A DNA stretch of 64,000 nucleotides from NCBI RefSeq assembly GCF_047600445.1, contig NZ_JASGKT010000002.1, positions 1,240,001 to 1,304,000 of the forward strand. Reading direction: 5' to 3'. Within the stretch, counting starts at the first letter, position 1. Each line of letters opens with the position of its first letter. Origin of the DNA: Piscinibacter sp047600445 (lineage in GTDB: Bacteria; Pseudomonadota; Gammaproteobacteria; Burkholderiales; Burkholderiaceae_C). The notes beneath the pieces were generated by a model. It saw only the letters and a list, made by a program, of their open reading frames with translations, did no database searches and was not told the origin of the DNA. Below, piece after piece: positions 41,043-52,224 of this stretch. Made by a program: the position numbers and the translations under genes.

Positions 41043-41107
41043 CCCCCAAGGGGATGCGGGCCGGCCCTTCGACGCGGCTCAGGACAGGCTTGGGAGCGGC
41101 CCGGCGC
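41043..41107 (+). repeat. Compound dispersed repeat between the TldE- and TldD-like genes (copy 2)
   Basis: This copy holds CCCCCAAGGGG (41043-41053) and CTTGGGAGCGGCCCGGCG (41088-41105), the same blocks as copy 1 near ccmE. They are separated by CCCTTCGACGCGGCTCAGG and its continuation (41065-41089), a separate short element I recall as widely dispersed in proteobacteria. An imperfect palindrome (CCGGCGTGTACGCCGG) lies beside it at about 41026-41041. Confidence 0.6.
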
Positions 41108-41117
41108 GCGGCCCGCC

Positions 41118-42569
41118 TCATGCGCCCACCACCGCCACACCCTCGAACGCACACGCCGGCGAGGCGTGCCCGACGCGGATCACCTGCGAGGGCTCGCCCT
41201 TGCCGCAATACGGCGTGCCCATCACCTCGTAGGTGCTGGGGTCGCCCACCGCCTTCAGCGAGCGCCAGAAGGTCGCGCTGACGCCGCGGTAGCCGGGGTC
41301 GCGCACCACCTCGGCGAGCCGGCCGCCGCGGATCATGCGGCCCCACTCGCAGCCGAACTGGAACTTGTTGCGCGAGTCGTCGATGCTCCACGAGACGTTG
41401 GTGCGCATCATCACGCCCAGCTCGATGCCGGCGATCATCTCGTCCAGCGTCGAGCGGCCGGGCTCGATGTTCAGGTTGCTCATGCGGTCGATCGGCGCGC
41501 GGTTCCAGCTCGCCGAGCGTGTCGTCGCCACGCCTTGCAGGTCGGGCCGCAGCCGCCGCGCGCGCGAGAGCGACACCGCGCCGCCGAGCGGCCGCTTCAG
41601 GATGCCGCGTTCGATCAGCAGCGTGCGCTGCGCCGGCTGGCCCTCGTCGTCGAAGGCGAAGCTGGCGAGCTGCTCGGCGCGTGTCGGGTCGTAGCTGACG
41701 TCGAGCAGTTCGCTGCCGTAGGCGTAGTGGCCGAACATGTCCAGCGTGACGAAGCTGGTGCCGGCGAAGTTGCGCTCGTCGCCGAGGATGCGGTCGAGCT
41801 CGATCGGGTGGCCGATCGACTCGTGGATCTGCAGCATCATCTGGTCGGGCATCAGCAGCACGTCCATGGTGCCGCCGGGGCAGGGCGGCGCCAGCGCCAG
41901 CTCGATCGCCTCGGCGGCGACGCGCGCGCCCTCGGCGGCGAAGCGGGCGCGCTCCAGCACCTCCAGCCCGCCTTGCTGGCAGAAGCCGTTGTACTGGCCG
42001 GCCGAGGAGCGCGTCTGCGTCACGCCGTCGACGTGCGCGCTGGCCTGCACGTGCGGCATGGTCACGTGCCAGTGCTGCTCGGTGCGCCCGCCCTCGCTGG
42101 TCAGCAGCAGTTGCGACACCTCCACCGCCATCAGCGTGGCCTCCCAGGCGACGATGCGGTCGTCCGGGTGCGCCGAGGCGCACACCGCGCGCAGCGCGTC
42201 GAGCCGCTCGCGCAGCGGCGCGCCGCGCACCGGGCGGCTCACCGCGCCGTCGTAGCGGCCGCGCGCGTCGGCGGCGGGCAGGTCTTCGGGCACGAACACC
42301 ATGCGGCCGGCCACCGCGTCGGCCATGCCGGCGGCGCGCGCGAAGGCGTCGGCCAGGCCGGCTTCGCTCAGGTCGGCGCTGGCGGCGTGGCCGAGGCCGC
42401 CGTTGCGCGTGACGCTGACCATCACGCCGGCGTCGCGGCTGCGCTGCGGCGCCTCGGCGACGTCCTGCCGCACGGCGAGCGTCTCGCTGATCTCGTCGAC
42501 GGCACGCAGCGACCAGCGTGCGTCGCCGGGGGCGACGCGCGCGGCCAGGGTTTCGAGGTGATCGAGCAT
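41118..42569 (-). CDS. TldD/PmbA family metallopeptidase, TldD-like subunit
   Basis: A 483-residue metallopeptidase of the TldD family. The zinc motif is HESIGH (HExxxH) at residues 249-254, preceded by DVLLMPDQMMLQI; a later Cys in NKFQFGCEWGRMIRGG fits the third ligand region. In E. coli TldD pairs with TldE to degrade unfolded peptides and mature microcin B17. Here the partner is the next gene downstream. The sequence differs from the housekeeping TldD enough that this is probably a second, paralogous pair. The ATG at 42569 begins MLDHLETLAARVAP; its Shine-Dalgarno is weak. Confidence 0.86.
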   Translation of the reverse strand: MLDHLETLAARVAPGDARWSLRAVDEISETLAVRQDVAEAPQRSRDAGVMVSVTRNGGLGHAASADLSEAGLADAFARAAGMADAVAGRMVFVPEDLPAADARGRYDGAVSRPVRGAPLRERLDALRAVCASAHPDDRIVAWEATLMAVEVSQLLLTSEGGRTEQHWHVTMPHVQASAHVDGVTQTRSSAGQYNGFCQQGGLEVLERARFAAEGARVAAEAIELALAPPCPGGTMDVLLMPDQMMLQIHESIGHPIELDRILGDERNFAGTSFVTLDMFGHYAYGSELLDVSYDPTRAEQLASFAFDDEGQPAQRTLLIERGILKRPLGGAVSLSRARRLRPDLQGVATTRSASWNRAPIDRMSNLNIEPGRSTLDEMIAGIELGVMMRTNVSWSIDDSRNKFQFGCEWGRMIRGGRLAEVVRDPGYRGVSATFWRSLKAVGDPSTYEVMGTPYCGKGEPSQVIRVGHASPACAFEGVAVVGA

Positions 42570-42661
42570 CGGAGGGCAGGTGGCGGTCGTGGATGCGAGG
42601 CAGTTTAGCGGCGCGCCCACGCGCCGTACCCCCCAAGCTTCCAGGCACCGGCGCCGAGTGG

Positions 42662-42667
42662 GACACT
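42662..42667 (+). promoter_or_regulatory. -10 box GACACT for the SnoaL-like gene, possible leaderless start
   Basis: GACACT ends 6 nt before the ATG at 42674, with CTTCCA 18 nt upstream as a possible -35. No Shine-Dalgarno is visible. Confidence 0.35.
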
Positions 42668-42673
42668 GCGCGC

Positions 42674-43150
42674 ATGAACACCACCGCCCACCCGAACGCC
42701 CGGCTCATCGCCCGCTTCTACGAGGCCTTCGCGCGCCGCGACGGCGCCGCGATGGCGGCCTGCTACCACCCCGAGGTGCACTTCAGCGACGAGGTGTTCG
42801 ACCTGCGCGGCGCCGACGCCGGGCTGATGTGGCGCATGCTGACCAGCACCGGCAAGGACCTGTCGGTCGAGGCCAGCGCCATCGAGGCCGACGAGCGCGG
42901 CGGCCGTGCCCACTGGGACGCGCGCTACACCTTCGGCGCCACCGGGCGGCCGGTGCTCAACCGCATCGACGCCTGCTTCGAATTCCGCGACGGGCTGATC
43001 GTGCGCCACGTCGACCGCTTCGACTTCTGGGCCTGGTCGCGCCAGGCGCTGGGATTGCCGGGCTGGCTGCTGGGCTGGTCGGGCTACCTGCGCGCCAAGG
43101 TGCGCGCCAGGGCGGCGGCGGGGCTGGCGGCGTTCAAGGCCAAGGCCTGA
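42674..43150 (+). CDS. SnoaL-like / NTF2-like domain protein
   Basis: A 158-residue protein with the cone-shaped NTF2/SnoaL fold: ARLIARFYEAFARRDGAAMAACYHPEVHFSD at the N-terminus and central strands AHWDARYTFGATGRPVLNRIDACFEFRDGLIVRHVDRFDFW. The C-terminal helix is basic and Ala-rich. Such proteins are small hydrolases, isomerases or binding proteins; no catalytic assignment is possible. It stands alone between the divergent TldD-like gene and convergent sdaA. Confidence 0.82.
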   Translation: MNTTAHPNARLIARFYEAFARRDGAAMAACYHPEVHFSDEVFDLRGADAGLMWRMLTSTGKDLSVEASAIEADERGGRAHWDARYTFGATGRPVLNRIDACFEFRDGLIVRHVDRFDFWAWSRQALGLPGWLLGWSGYLRAKVRARAAAGLAAFKAKA

Positions 43151-43174
43151 TGCCTCTTGCGCGGCCCGGGCGCG

Positions 43175-44566
<1,392 letters not shown>

Positions 44567-44581
44567 GGGCCGCTCCGTCGC

Positions 44582-47506
<2,925 letters not shown>

Positions 47507-47527
47507 GGTGGGTCCCGGGCGTTCGAA

Positions 47528-47908
47528 TCAGGCGTTCTTGAGCAGCTTGTCGTAGGCCGGAGCGTCCATCAGCTGGTCGAACTCGGCCATGCCGGCTTCG
47601 GAGATGTGCACCTTGAAGAACCAGCCGTTGCCCAGCGGGTCGGAGTTGGCCAGCGACGGGTCGGCGCGCAGCGCCTCGTTGACCTCGACGACCTCGCCGC
47701 TGACCGGCATGTACAGGTCGGCGGCGGCCTTCACCGACTCGACCACGCCGGCCACCTCGCCCTTCTTGAAGCTCTTGCCGACTTCGGGCAGGTCGACGAA
47801 GACCACGTCGCCCAGCGCGTCCTGCGCGTGGTGCGTGATGCCGACGGTGGCGGCCTCGTGGTCCTCGATGTTGATCCACTCGTGGTCGGGGGTGTACATG
47901 GTCGTCAT
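47528..47908 (-). CDS. gcvH: Glycine cleavage system H protein
   Basis: The lipoyl carrier protein of the glycine cleavage system, 126 residues. The N-terminus is MTTMYTPDHEWINIEDHEA. The lipoylated lysine is in VVESVKAAADLYMPVSGEVV, the standard ESVKAxSD-type site near residue 63. It shuttles the aminomethyl intermediate between GcvP, GcvT and the L protein. It sits between gcvT and gcvP in the riboswitch operon. Confidence 0.97.
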   Translation of the reverse strand: MTTMYTPDHEWINIEDHEAATVGITHHAQDALGDVVFVDLPEVGKSFKKGEVAGVVESVKAAADLYMPVSGEVVEVNEALRADPSLANSDPLGNGWFFKVHISEAGMAEFDQLMDAPAYDKLLKNA

Positions 47909-47947
47909 CGGAGTTCTCCTCGGTGTGATCGGGGGTGGTGGAGGGGT

Positions 47948-49066
47948 TCAGCCGCGGTGATAGCGGTGCGGCGCGAAGGGCATGGGGCTGACGCGCATCG
48001 GCTGGCCCTTGCCGCGCACCTCGGCGTAGACCTCGTGGTTGGGCAGCGCGTGGTTGGCGGCCAGATACGCCATCGCGATTGGCTTGCCGACCGTGGGCGC
48101 CAGCGTGCCGCTGGTGACGTGGCCGAGCTTGCGGCCTTGTGCGTCGTTGACGATGGCGCCTTCGCGCACCGGAATCTTCTCCAGCCCGACCAGGCCGACG
48201 CGCTTGCACGCCGGCCCGGCGGCGAGCTGCTTGTCGATCGCCGCCGCGCCGGGATAGCCGCCGTGGCGCTCGCCGCCGGCGCGGCGCACCTTCTGGATCG
48301 CCCAGGCCAGGCCGGCTTCGATCGGCGTGGTCTTCTCGTCGATGTCGTGGCCGTACAGGCACAGCCCGGCTTCCAGGCGCAGCGTGTCGCGCGCGCCCAG
48401 GCCGGCCGGCTTCACCTCGGGCAGGGCGAGCAGCGCCTTGGCCAGCGCCACCGCCTGCTCGGCGGGCACCGAGATCTCGTAGCCGTCTTCGCCGGTGTAG
48501 CCCGAGCGCGTGGCGAAGCACTCGATGCCGGCGATGCGGCAGGGTGCGCCGCTCATGAACACCAGTGCGTTCAGCTCAGGCGCGAGCCGGCCCAGCGCCG
48601 CGGCCGCCTTCGGCCCCTGCACGGCCAGCAGCGCGCGCTCGGGCAGCGGCTGCACGGTGCAGCGGTGCGCGATGTTGGTCTGCAGGTGGCGGATGTCGGC
48701 GTCCTTGCAGCCGGCGTTGACGATCACGAGGAAGTCGCTCTCGCGCCGCGTGATCATCAGGTCGTCGAGGATGCCGCCGGCCGCATTGGTGAAGAAGGCG
48801 TAGCGCTGGCGGCCGGGCGCGAGGCCGATCACGTCGACAGGCACCAGCGTTTCGAGCGCCGCCGCCGCGTCGTCGCCGGCCACGCGCACCTGGCCCATGT
48901 GCGAGACGTCGAACAGCGCCGCCGCCTCGCGGCAGTGGCGGTGCTCGGCGAGGATGCCCTGCGGATAGCTCACCGGCATCTCGTAGCCGGCGAAGGGCAC
49001 CATCTTGGCGCCGAGTTCGAGGTGCAGCGCGTGCAGCGGGGTGTTGCGCAACGGAGTGTCGGACAT
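47948..49066 (-). CDS. gcvT: Aminomethyltransferase, glycine cleavage T protein
   Basis: Transfers the methylene group from aminomethyl-lipoyl-GcvH to tetrahydrofolate and releases ammonia, 372 residues. Conserved are KMVPFAGYEMPVSYPQGILAEH near the N-terminus, FDVSHMGQVRV, and the catalytic Asp region in LGARDTLRLEAGLCLYGHDID. A strong AGGAGG precedes the ATG. It is the first gene downstream of the tandem glycine riboswitch. Confidence 0.97.
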   Translation of the reverse strand: MSDTPLRNTPLHALHLELGAKMVPFAGYEMPVSYPQGILAEHRHCREAAALFDVSHMGQVRVAGDDAAAALETLVPVDVIGLAPGRQRYAFFTNAAGGILDDLMITRRESDFLVIVNAGCKDADIRHLQTNIAHRCTVQPLPERALLAVQGPKAAAALGRLAPELNALVFMSGAPCRIAGIECFATRSGYTGEDGYEISVPAEQAVALAKALLALPEVKPAGLGARDTLRLEAGLCLYGHDIDEKTTPIEAGLAWAIQKVRRAGGERHGGYPGAAAIDKQLAAGPACKRVGLVGLEKIPVREGAIVNDAQGRKLGHVTSGTLAPTVGKPIAMAYLAANHALPNHEVYAEVRGKGQPMRVSPMPFAPHRYHRG

Positions 49067-49103
49067 GCTCGCCTCCTGGCGATGGATCGAGGGCCTTTGC
49101 CAA

Positions 49104-49132
49104 ACCCGGCGCGGCGGTTCGCCGTGCCGGGT
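49104..49132 (-). promoter_or_regulatory. Hairpin between the glycine riboswitch and gcvT (expression platform candidate)
   Basis: On the minus strand ACCCGGC and CGGCG pair with CGCCG and GCCGGGT, one mismatch apart, loop AAC. Only a TT tract follows, so it is not a classical strong terminator. The AGGAGG ribosome binding site is about 20 nt further downstream. It may be the switch between expression states. Confidence 0.45.
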
Positions 49133-49140
49133 GCCGTGCC

Positions 49141-49360
49141 CTCTCTGTCCGCTTTACCTGAGAGATTGGCGGCGCGCCGTTGCCGATGCGTCGCTTGCCC
49201 CTTCGGTGGACCCGCTCGAAGGCGAGCCTCTCTCCAGCGAGGAACGCCGCGCGTCGCCGCGTGGCGCGTGCCAGTCCTTTTGCCTGAGCGTTCGAGCCGT
49301 GCCCCCGGGGATGCGGCTCTGCGCCTTCGGCGGCTTCGCGGGGGAAGCTCTCTCCTGGCG
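49141..49360 (-). ncRNA. Tandem glycine riboswitch
   Basis: Two consecutive glycine aptamers are read on the minus strand. Aptamer 1 (about 49360-49267) has CCAGGAGAGAGC, CCGAAGGCGCAG and GCTCAGGCAAAAGGACTG. Aptamer 2 (about 49240-49141) has GGAGAGAGGC, CACCGAAGGGGCAAG and CTCTCAGGTAAAGCGGACAG. These are the conserved GGAGAG, CCGAAGG and CUCAGGCAAAAGGAC-type segments of the gcvT class. It lies in the 331-nt gap between gcvT and rlmD and should turn on gcvT-H-P-sdaA when glycine is abundant. Confidence 0.93.
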
Positions 49361-49365
49361 CGGCC

Positions 49366-49371
49366 AGTGTA
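49366..49371 (-). promoter_or_regulatory. -10 box TACACT of the gcv operon
   Basis: TACACT on the minus strand ends 5-6 nt before the first bases of aptamer 1 (49360), placing the transcription start right at the riboswitch 5' end. The -35 region would overlap the rlmD -10 box on the other strand. Confidence 0.5.
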
Positions 49372-49385
49372 GCAGCGGCCCTGCG

Positions 49386-49391
49386 GATAAT
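49386..49391 (+). promoter_or_regulatory. -10 box GATAAT for rlmD, possible leaderless start
   Basis: GATAAT within the palindrome CGGATAATCCG ends 6 nt before the rlmD ATG at 49398. It overlaps the proposed -35 zone of the divergent gcv promoter. Confidence 0.45.
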
Positions 49392-49397
49392 CCGCGC

Positions 49398-50741
49398 ATG
49401 ACATCAGCGGAAGAATGGCTGGCGGTCGAGTCGCTCGACCTCGAGGCCCAGGGCGTGGCGCACGACGCCGAAGGCAAGGTGGTCTTCATCGACGGCGCGC
49501 TGCCCGGCGAGCGTGTGCGCGTGGCGGTGCAGCGGCGCAAGAACAACTGGGAGCAGGCCACCGCCGTGGCCTGGCAGCGCGAAAGCTCGCAGCGCGTGCG
49601 GCCGCAGTGCCCGCACTTCGGCCACTGCGGCGGCTGCAAGATGCAGCACCTGCACGTGGCCGCGCAGATCGCCGTCAAGCAGCGCGCGCTGGAGGATGCG
49701 CTGTGGCATCTCGGCAAGGTCGAGGCCGAGCGGCTGCTGCGCCCCATCGAAGGCCCGGCCTGGGGCTACCGCTACCGCGCGCGGCTGTCGGTGCGCTGGG
49801 TGGCGAAGAAGGGCAAGGTGCTGGTGGGTTTCCACGAGCGCAAGTCGAGCTTCGTGGCCGACATGGAGCGCTGCGAGGTGCTGCCGCCGCACCTGTCGGC
49901 GATGCTGCTGCCGCTGCGCGAACTGGTCGCCGGCATGCAGCAGCGCGACCGGCTGCCGCAGATCGAGGTGGCGGTGGGCGATGTGGTGACGGCGCTGGTG
50001 CTGCGGCACCTCGAGCCGCTGTCCGAGCACGACCTGGCGCGGCTGCGCGAGTTCGCCGCCGCGCACGGCGTGCAGTGGTGGCTGCAGCCCAAGGGGCCGG
50101 ACAGCGTGCATCGCCTCGACGAAGGCGGCCCCGAACTCGCCTACACGCTGCCCGAGTTCGGCATCGTGATGCCTTTCAAGCCGACCGACTTCACGCAGGT
50201 GAACCACCAGATCAACGCGGTGCTGGTGTCGCGCGCGCTGCGCCTGCTCGACGTGGGGCCGCAAGAGCGCGTGATCGACTGGTTCTGCGGCCTGGGCAAC
50301 TTCACGCTGCCGATCGCGCGCGGCGCGCGCGAGGTGCTGGGCATCGAGGGCAGCGAGGCGCTGGTGCAGCGCTCGCGCGAGAACGCGCTGCGCAACGGCC
50401 TGGCGGGCCGGGCCAGCTTCGCGGCGCGCAACCTGTTCGAGCTGCCGGCGGCGGACCTGGCCGGCTACGGCACGGCCGACAAATGGCTGGTCGACCCGCC
50501 GCGCGAAGGCGCGTTCGCGCTCGCCAAGGCGCTGGCCGAACTGCACGCCGAGCCGGCGCTGGCGCCGGGCTGGCGGCCGCCCGCGCGCATCGTCTATGTC
50601 AGTTGCAACCCGGCCACGCTGGCGCGCGACGCCGGTCTGCTGGTGCACCAGGCCGGCTACCGCTGCGTGGCGGCCGGGGCGGTGAACATGTTCCCGCACA
50701 CCGCGCACGTGGAGAGCATCGCGGTCTTCGAGCGCGCATGA
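49398..50741 (+). CDS. rlmD: 23S rRNA (uracil-5)-methyltransferase RlmD
   Basis: A SAM-dependent RNA m5U methyltransferase (TrmA/RlmC/RlmD family, RlmD-like), 447 residues. An N-terminal TRAM-like OB domain (about 10-70) precedes an iron-sulfur Cys set CPHFGHCGGCK with a further Cys in MERCEVL. The SAM motif is VIDWFCGLGNFTLPIA, the catalytic Cys lies in YVSCNPATLARD, and the general base Glu is in HTAHVESIAVFER. The start at 49398 is set by the leaderless-type -10 box and the absence of upstream family sequence. The choice of RlmD over RlmC rests on length and the TRAM domain. Confidence 0.9.
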   Translation: MTSAEEWLAVESLDLEAQGVAHDAEGKVVFIDGALPGERVRVAVQRRKNNWEQATAVAWQRESSQRVRPQCPHFGHCGGCKMQHLHVAAQIAVKQRALEDALWHLGKVEAERLLRPIEGPAWGYRYRARLSVRWVAKKGKVLVGFHERKSSFVADMERCEVLPPHLSAMLLPLRELVAGMQQRDRLPQIEVAVGDVVTALVLRHLEPLSEHDLARLREFAAAHGVQWWLQPKGPDSVHRLDEGGPELAYTLPEFGIVMPFKPTDFTQVNHQINAVLVSRALRLLDVGPQERVIDWFCGLGNFTLPIARGAREVLGIEGSEALVQRSRENALRNGLAGRASFAARNLFELPAADLAGYGTADKWLVDPPREGAFALAKALAELHAEPALAPGWRPPARIVYVSCNPATLARDAGLLVHQAGYRCVAAGAVNMFPHTAHVESIAVFERA

Positions 50742-50764
50742 AAAACGGGGCCCGCGGGCCCCGT
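50740..50764 (-). terminator. Intrinsic terminator of the BI-1 gene
   Basis: A perfect 20-bp GC palindrome (50745-50764) is followed on the minus strand by TTTTT (50744-50740). It lies 22 bp after the BI-1 stop. The T-run is the complement of the A-run directly after the rlmD stop; on the plus strand no T-run follows. Confidence 0.8.
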
Positions 50765-50786
50765 CGGCAGTGGGCGCGGCGGCGCC

Positions 50787-51485
50787 TCAGTCGCTGCTGC
50801 CGCCGGCGATGCCGAACAGCGACAGCAGGCCCTGGAACACGTTGTAGAGGTCCAGGTAGACGGCCAGCGTGGCGCTGATGTAGTTGGTCTCGTAGCCGTC
50901 GCGCACGCGCTTCAGGTCGTACAGGATGAAGGCCGAGAAGATGCCGGTGATCAGCACCGACAGCGTCAGCATCAGCGCGCTCGACTGCAGGAAGAAGTTC
51001 GCGATGGCCGCGACGAACACCATGATGGCGCCGATGAACAGGAACTTGCCCATCGTCGACAGGTCGCGCTTGATCACGGTGGACAGCGCGGCCATGCCGA
51101 GGAACACCGCGCCGGTGCTGGCGAAGGCCATCATGATCAGGCTGGCGCCGTTGGACAGGCCGAGCACCGCGCCGATCAGGCGCGAGAGCATCAGGCCCAT
51201 GAAGAAGGTGAAGCCCAGCAGCAGCGGCACGCCGGCGGCCGAGTTCTTGTTCTTCTCGATCGCGAAGATGAGGCCGAAGGCGCCGACCAGGAAGACCACC
51301 AGCGAGATGCCCGGCGACATCGCGCGCGCGATGCCGGTCTGCACGCCGATCCAGGCGCCCAGCACCGTGGGCACCATCGACAGCGCCAGCAGCCAGTAGG
51401 TGTTGCGCAGGACGCGGTTGCGCTGCTCGAGCGAGACGCCGGATGCGGCGCCGGCGTAGGCGGCAGCTTGCAGACTTTGATTCAT
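50787..51485 (-). CDS. Bax inhibitor-1 / YccA family membrane protein
   Basis: A 232-residue inner-membrane protein with seven hydrophobic helices, of the BI-1/YccA/TMBIM family; bacterial relatives interact with FtsH or act as pH-gated calcium leak channels. Family segments are RNTYWLLALSMVPTVLGAWIG, LGFTFFMGLMLSRLIGAVLG and LSVLITGIFSAFILYDLKRV, plus YDLK-type Asp near the C-terminus and LDLYNVFQGLLSLFG. GGAGG lies 6 nt before the ATG, a TAGAAT promoter is upstream and a terminator follows, so it is a single-gene unit. Confidence 0.92.
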   Translation of the reverse strand: MNQSLQAAAYAGAASGVSLEQRNRVLRNTYWLLALSMVPTVLGAWIGVQTGIARAMSPGISLVVFLVGAFGLIFAIEKNKNSAAGVPLLLGFTFFMGLMLSRLIGAVLGLSNGASLIMMAFASTGAVFLGMAALSTVIKRDLSTMGKFLFIGAIMVFVAAIANFFLQSSALMLTLSVLITGIFSAFILYDLKRVRDGYETNYISATLAVYLDLYNVFQGLLSLFGIAGGSSD

Positions 51486-51532
51486 GAAACCTCCGTGGGG
51501 GTTGGATGACATGTCTTGTGACACGCCGCCGC

Positions 51533-51559
51533 ATTCTAGGTTCCCTCGCCGGGGTTCAA
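51533..51559 (-). promoter_or_regulatory. Promoter of the BI-1 gene
   Basis: On the minus strand TTGAAC (51559-51554) and TAGAAT (51538-51533) are separated by 15 nt, slightly short of ideal. The -10 is 47 nt before the start codon. Confidence 0.45.
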
Positions 51560-51636
51560 GAAGACCGTATCGCGCATGCCGGAATCGCCCCGGCGCGGCG
51601 CGATACAGTGCGCCTGTCCCGAACTCGAAGCACGCC

Positions 51637-52050
51637 ATGAAGACCAAGCCGACCCTGACCCTGGACGACGTCAAGCGCATCGCCGCCGCCGCCGAGGCCG
51701 AAGCGCTCGCCAACCGCTGGGCGGTGAGCATCGCCATCGTCGACGACGGCGGCCACCTGCTGTGGCTGCAGCGCCTGGACGGTGCCGCGCCGATCTCGGC
51801 GCAGATCGCCCCGGGCAAGGCGCGCACCGCGGCGCTGGGCCGGCGCGAGAGCCGGCTCTACGAGGAAATGATCAACCAGGGCCGCGTCTCCTTCCTCAGC
51901 GCGCCGGGGCTGGAGGCGCTGCTCGAAGGCGGCGTGCCCATCGTCGCCGAGGGCCAGCACATCGGCGCGGTGGGCGTCAGCGGCGTCAAGTCGACGGAGG
52001 ACGCGCAGATCGCTCGCGCGGGCATCGCCGCGCTCGGTCTGGCTGGGTGA
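51637..52050 (+). CDS. GlcG/HbpS-like heme-binding protein
   Basis: A 137-residue protein of the GlcG/HbpS family (PF03928 type): LTLDDVKRIAAAAEAEALANRWAVSIAIVDDGGHLLWLQRLDGA, then ISAQIAPGKARTAA and VPIVAEGQHIGAVGVSGVKSTEDAQIARAG. Members bind heme or oxidised cofactors or small molecules, or accompany hydroxyacid oxidation (GlcG). There is no signal peptide, unlike secreted HbpS. It is a single gene between the BI-1 unit and carA. Function is uncertain. Confidence 0.88.
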   Translation: MKTKPTLTLDDVKRIAAAAEAEALANRWAVSIAIVDDGGHLLWLQRLDGAAPISAQIAPGKARTAALGRRESRLYEEMINQGRVSFLSAPGLEALLEGGVPIVAEGQHIGAVGVSGVKSTEDAQIARAGIAALGLAG

Positions 52051-52078
52051 AAACCCGGGGCGGCGGTGGTCGCTCGGC

Positions 52079-52084
52079 TATACT
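52079..52084 (+). promoter_or_regulatory. -10 box TATACT of carAB
   Basis: TATACT begins 146 nt before the carA start, giving a leader of roughly 135 nt. The leader contains an AGCCGGTTCCGGCT inverted repeat near 52168-52181. The -35 is not convincing. Confidence 0.5.
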
Positions 52085-52224
52085 TCTGCGGTTTAGCTTC
52101 TTCCACCCCCGCCCAGCGAACTCTCGCTGATTCCGACGGCTTCTTCCCTCGGTTTTCCCGCCGGCGCAGCCGGTTCCGGCTTCGACGAGCCGCGCTGGGC
52201 GCGCACACACGAACGGAGAACCCG

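Noticed and set aside
41009..41152. N-terminal extension of the TldE-like protein reading through the compound repeat
   Set aside because: The extension is Arg/Pro/Gly-rich, encoded by a dispersed repeat, and overlaps the TldD-like stop; the ATG at 41008 has a ribosome binding site and a normal family N-terminus.
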